DNA of 64,000 nt from Chaunax sp. Z400 (lineage: Eukaryota > Chordata > Actinopteri > Lophiiformes > Chaunacidae): positions 17,275,839-17,339,838 of the forward strand of contig CM075189.1 of NCBI GenBank assembly GCA_037577475.1, read 5' to 3'. Shown here piece by piece: positions 1-11,590 of this stretch (position 1 is its first letter; the number at the start of each line of letters is the position of its first letter). Under the pieces are notes generated by a model that was given only the letters and a program-made list of their open reading frames with translations, did not search any database and had not been told where the DNA came from. The translations under genes and the position numbers were made by a program.

Positions 1-770
1 TAGGCCTATGGGGTAAATATTCAAGTAATGGATTACCTCAGTTTACATTTATTATTACATTGGCAAGATTCAAAGTGCAGGATCAGCAAGTTGCCAGATT
101 CTTCCTGGAAAGGGACACATAAAATTATTTCCTCCATATCCTTTTCAAGGATTTACTTACAAATTGCAAGGATTTAGAGCTTTCAATACAGTAGTATATT
201 TTATGGTCTCTAGTTTTAAATCTTTATCTGAACAGAGCAGATTTTGTGGGCATGAATAATGAAGCCCTGTCCCAAACTCACACAGATACTGTTCCTTTAA
301 GAATAATCCAAGTCTGGTGTTTTGCCCACTCAGCAAATTCACTGGAGTGGTTATTCATCCAGTAATTACGTCTGCAAACAAGAAGTCAAGGAGGCTATGT
401 GATTCCTCATATTTGTTTGTTTGTCTGTTTGTTAGCAAGATGTCTCAAAAAGTTGTCACGGATTTTGGTAAAAGTTTGTTTAGGTGTGAATCTTGGGTTA
501 AATTTGAGTCAGATCCAGGTGTGGATGCAAATTCTAGATCACCTTTTCACTTTCTTCAAGTGAGATGGGACCTTTTTTATTTTTTTTATTTTTACATTTT
601 ACCAATTTCTTGTAAAATAACAATAGGCCAATCAAAATAAAAAATACCCAGGCATGGACAACTCATGATATTACATCACAGTGGACAATTGGACCTCCTC
701 ACCATCCCTAAGTTCTTACTATTCACAATTTGAAAAGGAGTAGAAATACTAAGAACCATACATCTAACAG

Positions 771-775
<5 letters not shown>

Positions 776-819
<44 letters not shown>
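776..819. repeat. (TG)n microsatellite
   Basis: Uninterrupted TG dinucleotide tract of about 44 bp inside an atp8a1 intron. Confidence 0.95.
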
Positions 820-820
<1 letters not shown>

Positions 821-1799
821 CCATGATGGGGGTCGTTGGCTTGTCAAAACACACCCTTCCATGCCAGCGGACACTACTGTCTGTCCAGCCAGACAAGTTT
901 ATTAGTTTGCCCTAAAAAATACAGCCCCTCTCCCCAGACCTCTCTCACCCCATCCAGCTCCCAGGGGTCCCCTGGTATGAGACGTAGCAGGCATCCACCA
1001 ACACTGCTGGCCCCGCTCGTTGTCATGGAGCCTTTCCAGATGCCTGAAGACAAACATTTGTTGATTGTAACTGGCCGGATTTATTTGGATTGTGAAACTT
1101 TGATGTCAGATTAAAGACCTAACAGTGAATTAATGGCGTTTTTTCAGTGTAGTTGTAGTTTTTGTTGCCGTCTTATGATTTATGTCAGTTTTCACATTTG
1201 TACTTCAATGTTAATGTTGATATCATCATTTAGATTTTTCTGATTATTGGATCATCTGTCCTTTATATGCATAGCTTGTGGCTCACAGTTATGTACGGTG
1301 ACATAAATATTGGTCATAGATTAAACATGTGAAAGACTGAGATTTATTTTTCAAGCGTTCTTGACTTTGATTTTATACGCTGAGCATACATCTCTGGTTT
1401 ATTTTCATAAGACTCTCAAGACAGCTTAAATTACCCCATTAAAACGTGTAATACACTGGATGAAAATGAAAATAATTAAACTGACTTGCAAGGGAAAAAA
1501 ATTGTGTAAATGTTTCCACCAGGGCAGCATAATTTCCAAAAATTGACGTGAAAATATCCCGTGCTTCACTGCAATTTTCCCTCATCTCGTACATTTACAG
1601 CCTCCAGGCGACACAGAAAAGCTCTATTCATCCGTGTCCCATCACAAACTGTAGGAAAAAGCCATTTTTGATTTCCCGTCATTTGGGATTTCCTCTACCC
1701 CCGATGTTTTGTCAGACATCAAAGTCAATTTGCAGGTAATGGCGAACAGATTAGCTAATTTGAGCAAACCTGCATGCTTTGATAGCTTTGACACTGATC

Positions 1800-1846
1800 T
1801 GTGTGTGTGTGAGTGTGTGTGTGTATGTGTGTGTGTGTGTGTGTGT
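1800..1846. repeat. Imperfect (TG)n microsatellite
   Basis: TG tract interrupted by GAG and TATG units, in an atp8a1 intron. Confidence 0.9.
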
Positions 1847-2589
1847 ATACTAAGGGCCCTGCCTGTGTCACATTACAGGAAGGACACTGTCGAGGGGCCC
1901 CAGCAGTTTAAACAAGTGGCACATTACAATGCGAGGAGCGCGAGTTTTCCACTTTGACATGTAATGACAGAAAGTTTCAGTGCAGCGGGCCAAAACAAAC
2001 ATCACACAGAAAGCTGAAAGGTTTCACCCCCATCAAGATGAACCACTGATGAAACACTGCCCTCCGATCTGGACCCAAAACAACCTCCTGTATCAGCCAC
2101 TGTTTTGTGATTTTTGATGTAAATCATCACTGGCCAGTTTTCTTCTAATGAATTGTATTTTTCTATGACTGAGTGCAGACAAGAAGCTGTTTCTTGAAAC
2201 GCCCGACTTGTTTTGCCTCTGAATTTGATCGTATCCAAATGTGTTATGCTTTCACTAAGATAAATGAGTCTCATTGACAATCCCGTCTTTCTGTTTTGCA
2301 GATTTATTTTGCTCATGAACTCAGTGTGAACATTTGTTACACACTAAATCAGAAAAAAAAACATCAGCTCGTTGTTTATAATTCAGAGTTTGTCAGGCAT
2401 AACTTCGAGGAGTTATGTGACTGCAAATAAAATCATCTCCGTCTGTGAACTTTTGGTGAACTTGGCCAACAGTAATCATATGATGAAATCTTTTATCAGG
2501 ACTTTTCAGTGTTTATTTATCTGTATATTATTCTCTCTTGAAGGAGACGGTCATGCAAGTGGCTCTATGAGGCTGTCCTTTGGCCTTTT

Positions 2590-2870
2590 GGTAACATTGG
2601 TATGCTAGCATGCTTACATTGACGGTGCTAACATGCTGATTTTAGCAGGAAATAGGTTCATGATGTATATTATCATAGTATAGCATGTTGGCTTGCGAAT
2701 ATTTGCTAATTAGCTCTAAACACAAAGTCCAGCTGACACTGATGCAGATCTCATTTTAGTGGTATTTGGTTATAAATCAAAGTATTTTACAATAATTAAA
2801 CATTTGACCTGTTGATGGTAAAAGTTAAGGGCACACCAGGATTATTACAATTCATTACTTGCTTAAAATG
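2590..2870 (+). repeat. Teleost interspersed repeat (GCTAACATGCTGATTTTAGC type)
   Basis: Contains GCTAACATGCTGATTTTAGC, TTTGCTAATTAGC and CACAAAGTCCAGCTGA, followed by a GGATTATTACAATTCATTA stretch. I recognise this as a repeat seen very often in teleost genomic sequence. Class and full limits were not established, and the copy is diverged. Confidence 0.6.
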
Positions 2871-3660
2871 GCGTACATAATTAATTATTAATCATTATCA
2901 ACAGTTTTATTTTTCTGTTGATTAATTAATAATGCAATCTTTGATCAACAAAGAACCACAGAAGTCTGGGTAATTTACAGTAACAACCCCTTTTTCTTTT
3001 TTTTTTTACGTTCATGTTATGGCAATAAGTTACACATGTTTCAGTTTTCTGGACATGCTACAGTTTTCAGAAATCTTTTTCTCATGGTTTTTGGATATTA
3101 TTATCTTTCCTCTCTGGATATTCTCTGCAAACATAATTCATACAAAGTGTAACATGCGAGTATTATATACGCCGATGATTACAGCTCCTACGCTTCATTG
3201 ACGCCCACTTGCATTGAATGTTGTATCGAATGCATCATTAAAAAGCAGCTCAGATCATGTTCCCGTGTCTCCTGTGATGTACTGACAGGAGCTCTCAACA
3301 CAGCAAACGGTCAAGCTGTTTTCCTGTGAAAGAGATACCACTGTCGGAACACTTCACAGGTACTTCCTCCTCCCTGAAAGGCTGAGGGATGGAGGAGATC
3401 CAAACAAAAACATGGTATCATTTAGTCACGGAGGATTAACCCACTTTAAGCGGGTTGTTTGGACCCATCTCCTCTTTATTTCCACAATCTTAGTGTTTGT
3501 TTTGGGCTGCCTTTGTCATGTATGTTTTTTATTATGTGGCACTTCAGAGGATGATAATGGCTGTTCTTTATCAGGTGTTTCTTCTTTTGAGGAGCTCCTC
3601 ATGTTATCTGATCAGTGTTGAACTCTGCATTGTCTACAGAGACCGCGGAGTAAGTGTATT

Positions 3661-3687
3661 TGTGTGTGTGTGTGTGTGTGTGTGTGA
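3661..3687. repeat. (TG)n tract forming the 3' end of an atp8a1 intron
   Basis: About 13 TG units run up to GACAG at the splice acceptor of the exon starting at 3691. No pyrimidine run lies between the repeat and the AG. Confidence 0.9.
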
Positions 3688-3690
3688 CAG

Positions 3691-6460
3691 GTGGCCATGA
3701 TGTTCAGTTCGGGAGTCTTCTGGATGGGCCTGGTCTTCATCCCAATCACCTCACTGGTCTTTGACGTGGCCTACAAAGTGTGAGTCTTCTCTACGCTCTC
3801 CTCGCTCATCATCGCTCCAATACACATCAGATGCAGGGAATTCCTCCAGAATCACAAGTATCTCCTGAAAAAATTCCTGGCTCTGAGTAGTTGTACGGAC
3901 TTCCAAGGAAGTTTAGCTTTTCCATTGTGCGAATACCCCACTGGAAAGACTAGTTACTGGCCTGGGCAAATTGCAAAGCCAGAAGTTTCATTTCCCGATG
4001 TACTCAAATAATTTTTAATCGGTCAATGCAATATTTTATTGTCAGTCTTTTAGGGATCTATTACGTTGGCCACTTTAATTTTTTTTATTTTTTTTATTTA
4101 CAGGGTGAAGAGGGTGTATTTCAAGACTTTGGTGGATGAGGTGCAGGAGCTGGAGGCTTTATCCAAAGACCCAGGAGCAGTGGTGCATGGAAAGAGGTAC
4201 AGCTGCGCACCACTTCACCACTCATGTCTTCTTTCCTTAATATTAGATTTACATTTTACATTCATTGTGCTGTTTTGTCCTCAAGTGGACCAAAGCTGGA
4301 AAAAAAATCCTTTTCCTAGTCAAAATTAAGCTTTAAGATGGAATTATGTGTAATAATAATAATAACAAGTGTAAATAAAGAACAACAGTTACATTTAGTT
4401 ACATTTAAGATTTTTTCTTCAACTTGTCAGTTCGGTCATGTTGCTTCTTTTTAGCTGTGATTTACCATTGAACACATTCAAAATGCAGTGTTAATAAAAG
4501 CTTACAGTAAGCCAAGAAAAATGCATGAAATCCAGTCGTCCTCACGTCTTGCTTGTCACTGCGGACATGTCCACACTTGCAAACTGGCAAGTAGTTTCCA
4601 CAATAGCAAATGTTTAAGTAAGAAACCTGCAACTTTGTCTAACAGTTCATGTGACTTTACTCCACTTACTTTACTTCTCTGAAAGCTTTAATGTATCCAA
4701 CTACATAATAACATGGAAATACCTGAAACCCAAACAAACATGGATGCCTCATGTCACCTCATGTCATGTCAGACAGTCTGCTGTTCAAGGGAATTTAACC
4801 CAAACTGAATGGATGTAGTGTTAAATTATAGATATAACCATACAGAGTTGTCTGATGATGGGAATGGTCTCAAGTTGTTAAAATGGGAATCTTTACACTC
4901 TCTACCACTCATCCTGTGTGGCAGGAACACCGTCCTACAACTCTATCCCTGTTGTTTTTATTAGTATTAGTAAATCACTGGAGGTTTTAGGCACTTTTTG
5001 ACCTTATTTGTATACCATTAAAAGTTTTCCTCATTTGACCCCTCACCTTATTGTGTCACTGGTAAGTCCTTCACCACTTGTCACGGTCTAAATTGGCGTC
5101 AGTGTTTCTCATAGCTCTCCCTGCCATCAAAGGGAACAGGCTTTACTGGTTGCCGTGGAACTTGATAAGGAGTTGAGGAGCCTTTATGGAAGTTGTGCCC
5201 CAGGCAGGTCAGAGTAGGACAGACTGAAACTGATCAATCGAGTTATTAATCCTCTCTCCTAATATTAATTAGATCTAAATTTCCCATCCAGGCTCAGCTT
5301 GTTAAATTGGAAGTATTATTATATTTGAAAATTGCTATAAGTATAATTTTTGCCCTTGCCAAATTCCTGCAAAAAAAAAACAACCCTCCAAAATGCAATT
5401 GAAGTAAAATTCAAGACATTCCCTTTTAAACACTTATGGTTGTACATTTTCAAGTGATTTTGTGCTCACCGTCATTATAAAAGAATCTTAAAGGTTATGA
5501 ATCTTATTCTGGCCAAATTGAAGTGAACAGATCATTTGGGCTTTCCTCTTAGCCTCTAAAATATAAACTCACAAAATATCAAGTGTACAGATCGTTCAGA
5601 GAGGAGCTGGCATTAACTGGTGGGACTGTAGTTGTATCTAAGCCAAGAGGGCTTCTTGTTTGGTGCTGTTACAGCTGGAAACAGGGAAGGCACCAGGACT
5701 CGCCACCAGCTTAAACAGTCCTTAGATATTCTATTAGGGTAAATTCCTAGGATCTGACCCATTAGAAGGAGAGTAGAACCAGTAGTCTTGTACAAGGCTT
5801 ACCGGGATCTAACACCTTCTATCACAGAATATTGTATTCTTTCAAAGGTTAGTAGAGAAACTGTATGTAGACGCAATAATACTGTAATAAACAGTCCAGA
5901 TTGACAAATGATGCCTGACAACATAGATATACAAATGGAGACCCACAGAGTTATAGCATATAAATTCATACTGTCTCACTGTATATACAGTATCATTATA
6001 TGGTCCAATACAATCAGGACTACAGAGTTAGTGCCAATAGAGAGCGTTTTTTTTCTAAATTCTCAAGATCAGCTTCCAGGCAGAATCATCCATAACCTCC
6101 CAAAGCCTTAAAAATTCCACAAATACTCCCGATTCCACTGCCAACACCATCCCTATGTGGGAAGAAGAAATCTTTAAATTGCTGCTAAATTGCAGGAGTT
6201 TGACTGTAATATCAGTAATCATACCACAAGAGTAGATATCCACCTTTTTCCCTTCCAAATAGTGAATGTCTCATTTTCGAGCAACAGTCCCCCTATATTA
6301 AAGCCATTTATTATAAAAACGTATTAGCTTAACCTGGTCTGCTGTGCTCTCGGGGGGCTGAGGCCTGCAGCAGTCATCAACATACAGCAGATCAGTGTGA
6401 GATCTCCTGCTGGTTGAAAGTGATCTCCCTGCCTGGCCACTGTCCCAGACCCAGCAGGCT

Positions 6461-6534
<74 letters not shown>

Positions 6535-6703
6535 CCACAAACACACACTCACTGGTATGAAAAAAACATTTTCAGATACAAACACACACATGAATCGCCA
6601 ATTCCGCAAAAGTGCAAGTAGGAGGGCCCATGTATGCACATAAAAACGTTTATAGAGGACTTGTGTATAAATGCCTTCTGGCTAACATGTTGTTTCAAAT
6701 ATT

Positions 6704-6795
<92 letters not shown>

Positions 6796-7072
6796 TGTTC
6801 TTCCCCTGCCTCTCCAGAGTTTTGTCTCCCTACATGGTGTTTGTACCAGCAGGTAGCAGCAGTTGGCAGGTCCATCCACTGTGAGGGTGCTTTGACAGAG
6901 GCTTGATGTATGAGTCATTAAATCTGCTCAGCATGATGCTAACACACTGCCTTTTCCTGTGTGTGTAGTTTGACGGAGAGGGCCCAGCTCCTGAAGAACG
7001 TCTTCAAGAAGAGCACAGTCAGTTTGTACCGGTCTGACTCCATGCAGCAGAACTTGCTCCGTAAGTTGCGCA

Positions 7073-7103
<31 letters not shown>

Positions 7104-9176
7104 CTTCCTTCTTTGCCTCATACCCCAAAACTTCATCTGTCAAGAAAATAAATCTAACATGGTCATATACGAAGCGTCACTACTCCTCCTCTGACACATA
7201 TGGTATCTCTAAAGCCCCCATGGTATCTTGCCCTTCGGTAAGGCTATGCAGTAAACCTCTGTTCGTCCTAATTCTCTTCATAAATACCCTGCAGTGACCA
7301 AATGCAGGAGAACACACATCAGTAACTGTGTCTGCAAGCAGCTCCACCGTGTCAGAAGCTACGCCGTCTTTATATCTAAACAACAAGCTACTTACATGAA
7401 CCAATGGATGAGTGATTTTCATGATGAGTGCGGAGGGCTGGATATTGAATCTCAAAACTTTTTTTAAACAACAGAGAAGTAAAAATACATGCAATATATG
7501 CATATTTGTTCAAATTGTTTTCTTATTCTTTTATTATTACATTTTGCCTGATTTAAATCACAATTTATCTTAATTTTCCAATGTGCTCTATTTTTTTTAG
7601 ACACATTTCTGTTTTTTTTTATACGGTTGTTTCAAATAAGACGACATCAAACATTAGAATATGTAGAGCATATTAGGCAGGATATAATGTTACATTAGGA
7701 GGATGGAATTATTAATATTTTCCCTCCTATCCAGTAATAAGTAAATTTAGCCTCTGGTAAATTACAGGAGCGGATGCACAAACAGGCTTGATGTTATTAT
7801 TTTTAATGTATTATTTACTGCTTATTATTCATCCATAATTATGTAATAATTACTGGGAGAAAAATCAAGGCTTCACAGACTGAATTAAATTAACTGCCCA
7901 GCACAGGTGATCTTGAAATCCTCCCACCTCCCCTAAAGAAATCAATCTTATTCACATAATTCACATACTACTAAACGTGTTTGGTGTTCTGTTCTCTTTT
8001 TCTTTCCTTTTTCTTTGTTCTGTTGTGTCCTTTGCCTGATCAGTTTGTGTTTTGTTTGTCTCATAGGTGGGGATGAGACTGTTTCTGTGTGATACCTTTT
8101 TAAATTTCATAATTCAAACCTCACCCTCTCTAGCTCCCCGATAGACGCCTCTCTCCCGTCTTTACTTCGTCACTGACTTCCTGTCCTTGCTCTTCTGTGC
8201 CTGGTGTGTCGTGAGCTGAGCTCAGTAGAGCAAGATAACGATGAAATGAAATGATGAAATTTCACGCTGTTATTCCCCCACAATGCACTCATCTTAGCGG
8301 GGTCCTTTGAACTTCCCCGCTGGCCTCCAGGTACTGACCGAGTCATTTGACACCTGAAGGTGAGTCAGGGTTCAAAGGTCAGAGAGGGAACCCTGTAGAA
8401 CAGTCTAGGAGGTAGACCTCAGAGCTGTTTTTATACTAGAGATAGAACTTTTCGGGGAGCTGGGATTGTTTGTTTTTTTAAACTCCTTTTAGTGTTTTAT
8501 TATCATCATATTTATTTTAAAGGTATAGTATGACATTTTGGGAAATAGGATTATTTGCTGTCATGCTGAAAGTAAGTAGAAGTAAGAAGAATTGTTTTTA
8601 TCAAGATGGTTAGAAGAGGGAGGATTATTGATTAGTGGATGCTTCACTCTGTAGTAAAATCTTCTAGTACTATATGAGAACTACAAACTTGGGTTAGTTA
8701 CGGTCAGCAGCCTCTTAGCTTAGCCTAGCATAAAGACTGGAGACTTACTCCCGACCAAGTGAGTTTTTATGCTGATTAAATAAATGTAATAACATGTAAG
8801 TGAGATTTAGAGATGCCGATGGATTATATCTGGACTGAGAGAGACCGAGTGCTGTTCTCCTTTATGCTAAGCTAAGCTATCCAGCTTCATATTGCCTGCA
8901 CAGATATGAGAGTGGTACTAATCTTCTCAACTAACTCTCAGCTAGAATGCAAATAAACATAATTCCCAAACTGTTGAACTATTGCTTTAAGTTTGTGTTT
9001 TTGTTAATTGTTCAGTTTTTTTTTTAAATATAAGTTTTTACTCTAACCTTATTTTTAAATGCTTCGATCCTGTTTCAGATGGCTATGCCTTCTCTCAAGA
9101 TGAGAACGGAGTGGTGTCTCAGTCTGAGGTCATCAGAGCTTACGACACCACAAAACAGCGGACCAATGAGTGGTGA
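3691..9176 (+). CDS. atp8a1: Phospholipid-transporting P4-ATPase 8A1, C-terminal exons (partial)
   Basis: Flippase that moves phosphatidylserine and phosphatidylethanolamine to the cytosolic leaflet, working with a CDC50 partner (family knowledge). Four coding exons are in the window: 3691-3779, 4104-4196, 6969-7060 and 9079-9176 (stop 9174-9176). They join in frame to give the last 123 residues. The first exon encodes the final membrane segment (FSSGVFWMGLVFIPITSL). Next come the cytosolic tail, with TLVDEVQELEALSKDPGAV and LTERAQLLKNVFKK, and the GYAFSQDE motif, which in class-1a P4-ATPases belongs to the autoinhibitory tail. The end (YDTTKQRTNEW) resembles human ATP8A1 (TTKQRPDEW) and not ATP8A2. 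The preceding exon, expected to encode the GIYSSLWPAI-like loop, was not found in 1-3690, so the gene begins left of the window. The acceptor before 3691 is preceded by a TG repeat instead of a pyrimidine tract. Confidence 0.95.
6466..6530. repeat. (CA)n microsatellite
   Basis: Pure CA tract of about 65 bp in an atp8a1 intron. Confidence 0.95.
6712..6793. repeat. (CA)n microsatellite
   Basis: CA tract of about 80 bp with one GACA interruption, about 175 bp upstream of the exon at 6969. Confidence 0.95.
7076..7106. repeat. (CTTT)n microsatellite
   Basis: Tetranucleotide CTTT run just downstream of the atp8a1 splice donor at 7061. Confidence 0.9.
8521..8998 (+). repeat. Foldback teleost repeat, family A, near-complete copy
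   Basis: The left end carries ACATTTTGGGAAATAGG and the right end carries AATTCCCAAACTGTTGAA, which are imperfect inverted repeats. Inside, CTTAGCCTAGCATAAAGACT near 8737 is inverted as TTTATGCTAAGCTAAGCTA near 8862. I recognise this as a very common teleost repeat. Other copies lie at 36955-37075 and 55385-56172. Confidence 0.75.
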
Positions 9177-11590
9177 GCCGCCGGCCTATCTGGAGCCAAC
9201 GACGGCCATTCTGATGGCGGCATATTGAAGCTTGATGGGGAGAAGACGAGGTACGAGTGCGTGCCTCCAACACTGACGGGATTTTTGAACGTGATTATAA
9301 AATCGACGGGAGACTGATTTTGAATTGTCTTTGTAAACGAGGAAAGAAAAACAAAATGTGTTCACAATCAGCTGTAATTGTGCGTCCGGCAGACATGATG
9401 AGCACTGTGCTTTCTTAGTGGTCTGAAGTTCTTCACTGTTCTTGCTCAGTTTGTTAAAGTGAACATCTCCTCACTGTTGAAAATCATTTCAAGCCATTGA
9501 TTAAAATCATATTCCTGAACACTGTTGTTATAGAACTTAAAACACTGGACAATGATTAGTTGTAGAGGATTTGAACTTGTCAAAGATTGCCAAAGAGCAG
9601 TCGTGTGTACAATCTTCTAGGTACTAGTGAATTCGGAAATCTTTAAACCAAATGTAATCACACTCCTGAGTGTATTCCTGCACCAAATGGACCACTTCAG
9701 AGCAGACATTTGTAATATTTGAATATTATTTTTGCACTTAATGAAGCATCTATTGTGTAAAGCCTTACATTAACTCATGCCTTTGTACTTGTTCTTTTTT
9801 CTGTTTCATTTTTAAAAGTCTGTAGATATCGTGCCTGTTTTTTTTTTGTTTGTTTTTTTCTTTTCCTTTTTATGTCTGTTTTTTAAAGTCGCTTCTCTCA
9901 ACCTACCATAGTCCTGTTTCCACTGTTTTAACAGCAGAAGCCTTGCTCTTGACAAATAACTGCATTCCACACATCACACCTGTCTCAATAATCACAACAG
10001 TGCCTATATCCAACTTTTCCCTTGTAGAAGAAAAAGATAGCCAAGAATAGTTTTGCCAGCCTGCTTAGACCAGTGCTCCACACACACACACACACACACC
10101 TGCTGAAGACAAGATCACTGTCTCCCCACCACAATATTGCACTCATACAATGTGAAATCTACAGAGTGCCTTGTGGCACATGTATAAAGTAAGATTTGTT
10201 CCTGCAGAGGTGGACGGGAGTCTCTCAGAAGGTCCTGTTGAAGGTCCCAGTGGTGATAGTGTTTCCCTTAAAATGGAGATTTTATCCTTCTAACATAAGT
10301 GCCATTAGCTTAAGGGAGAGAGAGAAATATTAGCCAGGAAAACTCCACGACAATATCAAAACGACTTTGTCTCTATAGTTATTTTGTGGATTTGTATTTT
10401 TATATTGGAGATGTATGAATTTTGCATTGACTGGCTTTGTAATGAACTGTCTGTAACTTTTTTTTGTTTTTAAACTGGCAGGATAGAACAGATCGAATGA
10501 GGGAACCGAGCTTTCTTAAATGTCTTGTTATATTGATATGAATATTGTTACAGCTTCGTTTATTAATAATTGTAATGCCTGTGTGATTGCTTTCTTCTCC
10601 CTATGGGAGATCAGATTTCCGATGGTGTGTGTGTGTGAATAATGTCTGTCAGTTTATTGTCTGCATGTGCATGTGTGTGTGTGTGTGTGTGTGTGCGCGC
10701 GAGCGTGTGTCATCTCTACTGTGTTTTAGGTCTGTGTATGCATGTCTGTGTCCTCTATGTGAGACTGGGAGCTTCTGGCATTGCAGTCCTCCTAGTGTGA
10801 GTCTTTTATGTGTGTGTATGTGTGTGTGTGTGTGTGTGGTGACGCTTGCTCCAGTTGTCCGTCTGCACGACTCCAGGTATAGCTATAGTGTATTACTGTG
10901 TGTTGATGCATGGCCCATATAGGAAAGTGTGAGTGTGGTATGACTGTGCGTATGGTTGTGTTTGTGGTCAAACTCGACTGTGGGAGTTTCTGATGCTCCG
11001 CGCGCTTCAACAGGAGATTTTACACAAAGCACTCAATGTACCTTTGCAGTAGTGAGTATCTGGTATTTTCTGGTTTCGGTATAGGATTTATTTTCAGTGT
11101 ATGTCTGTAACCTGTTTTCTTCATGCAGTGTACCTTTGCTTTACTGGAAAGCTCTTTTGTGTTTCTTAGCTTAGTGAACTTTTGATCCTTTCCCCCCCCC
11201 CCTCCTGGTCTTAAGTGTTAAAATTGAATTGGTTATCATCTTGTCCAAAAGGTACAAACTACTGAATGTGGAAGGCTTGGGCTGTTGCTTTCTTCTGCGA
11301 GAAAAGATAAAACACACGTTGCTGTCTGTGAAAGTCGTGAGCTGCATGAATGGATAACACAAACTGTTCTCTGAAATGTTTACTGTACTGCTTTGATTCT
11401 TCCTCAAATATTGATCACTTCACAAAAGAGAAAAAAAGCACCTTTAACTCTTCTTTTCAGTATTTTGTTTCTTTTCCGTCACTTTGTGCAATGATTGTTC
11501 TGCATGTTGGGACTGCAAACTACTAAGTGTTGTCTTTTACTGCCATGAAGGACTACTAAAATAAACTTTACAGTCATGGAGGAACAATGT
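9177..11590 (+). other. atp8a1: 3' UTR of atp8a1
   Basis: No coding potential was recognised after the stop at 9174. AT-rich sequence with TG tracts at about 10667-10696 and 10808-10838 leads to an AATAAA at 11560-11565. GT-rich sequence follows at 11635-11660, as expected downstream of a cleavage site. The 3' end is inferred, not shown by transcript data. Confidence 0.6.
11560..11565 (+). terminator. Candidate polyadenylation signal of atp8a1
   Basis: Canonical AATAAA followed by GT-rich sequence. It is the last strong signal before the convergent shisa3 gene. Confidence 0.55.

Larger units (their letters stand above)
1..3690 (+). other. atp8a1: Intron of atp8a1
   Basis: AT-rich DNA without a recognisable exon on either strand. 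It carries TG microsatellites at about 776-819 and 1800-1846 and an interspersed teleost repeat at about 2590-2870. Open reading frames here are short and show no similarity that I recognise. The intron ends at the CAG acceptor at 3688-3690. Confidence 0.75.
4197..6968 (+). other. atp8a1: Intron of atp8a1
   Basis: No exon or RNA gene recognised. The 3' part holds two long CA microsatellites (about 6466-6530 and 6712-6793). The intron ends at the TGTGTGTAG acceptor at 6966-6968. Confidence 0.7.
7061..9078 (+). other. atp8a1: Last intron of atp8a1
   Basis: Begins with GTAAGT at 7061 and ends with TTTCAG at 9078. It holds a CTTT microsatellite at about 7076-7106 and a foldback-type repeat at about 8521-8998. 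Nothing else was recognised. Confidence 0.7.

Noticed and set aside
6324..6906. Cys/Val and His/Thr repeat proteins
   Set aside because: They are translations of CA/TG microsatellites.
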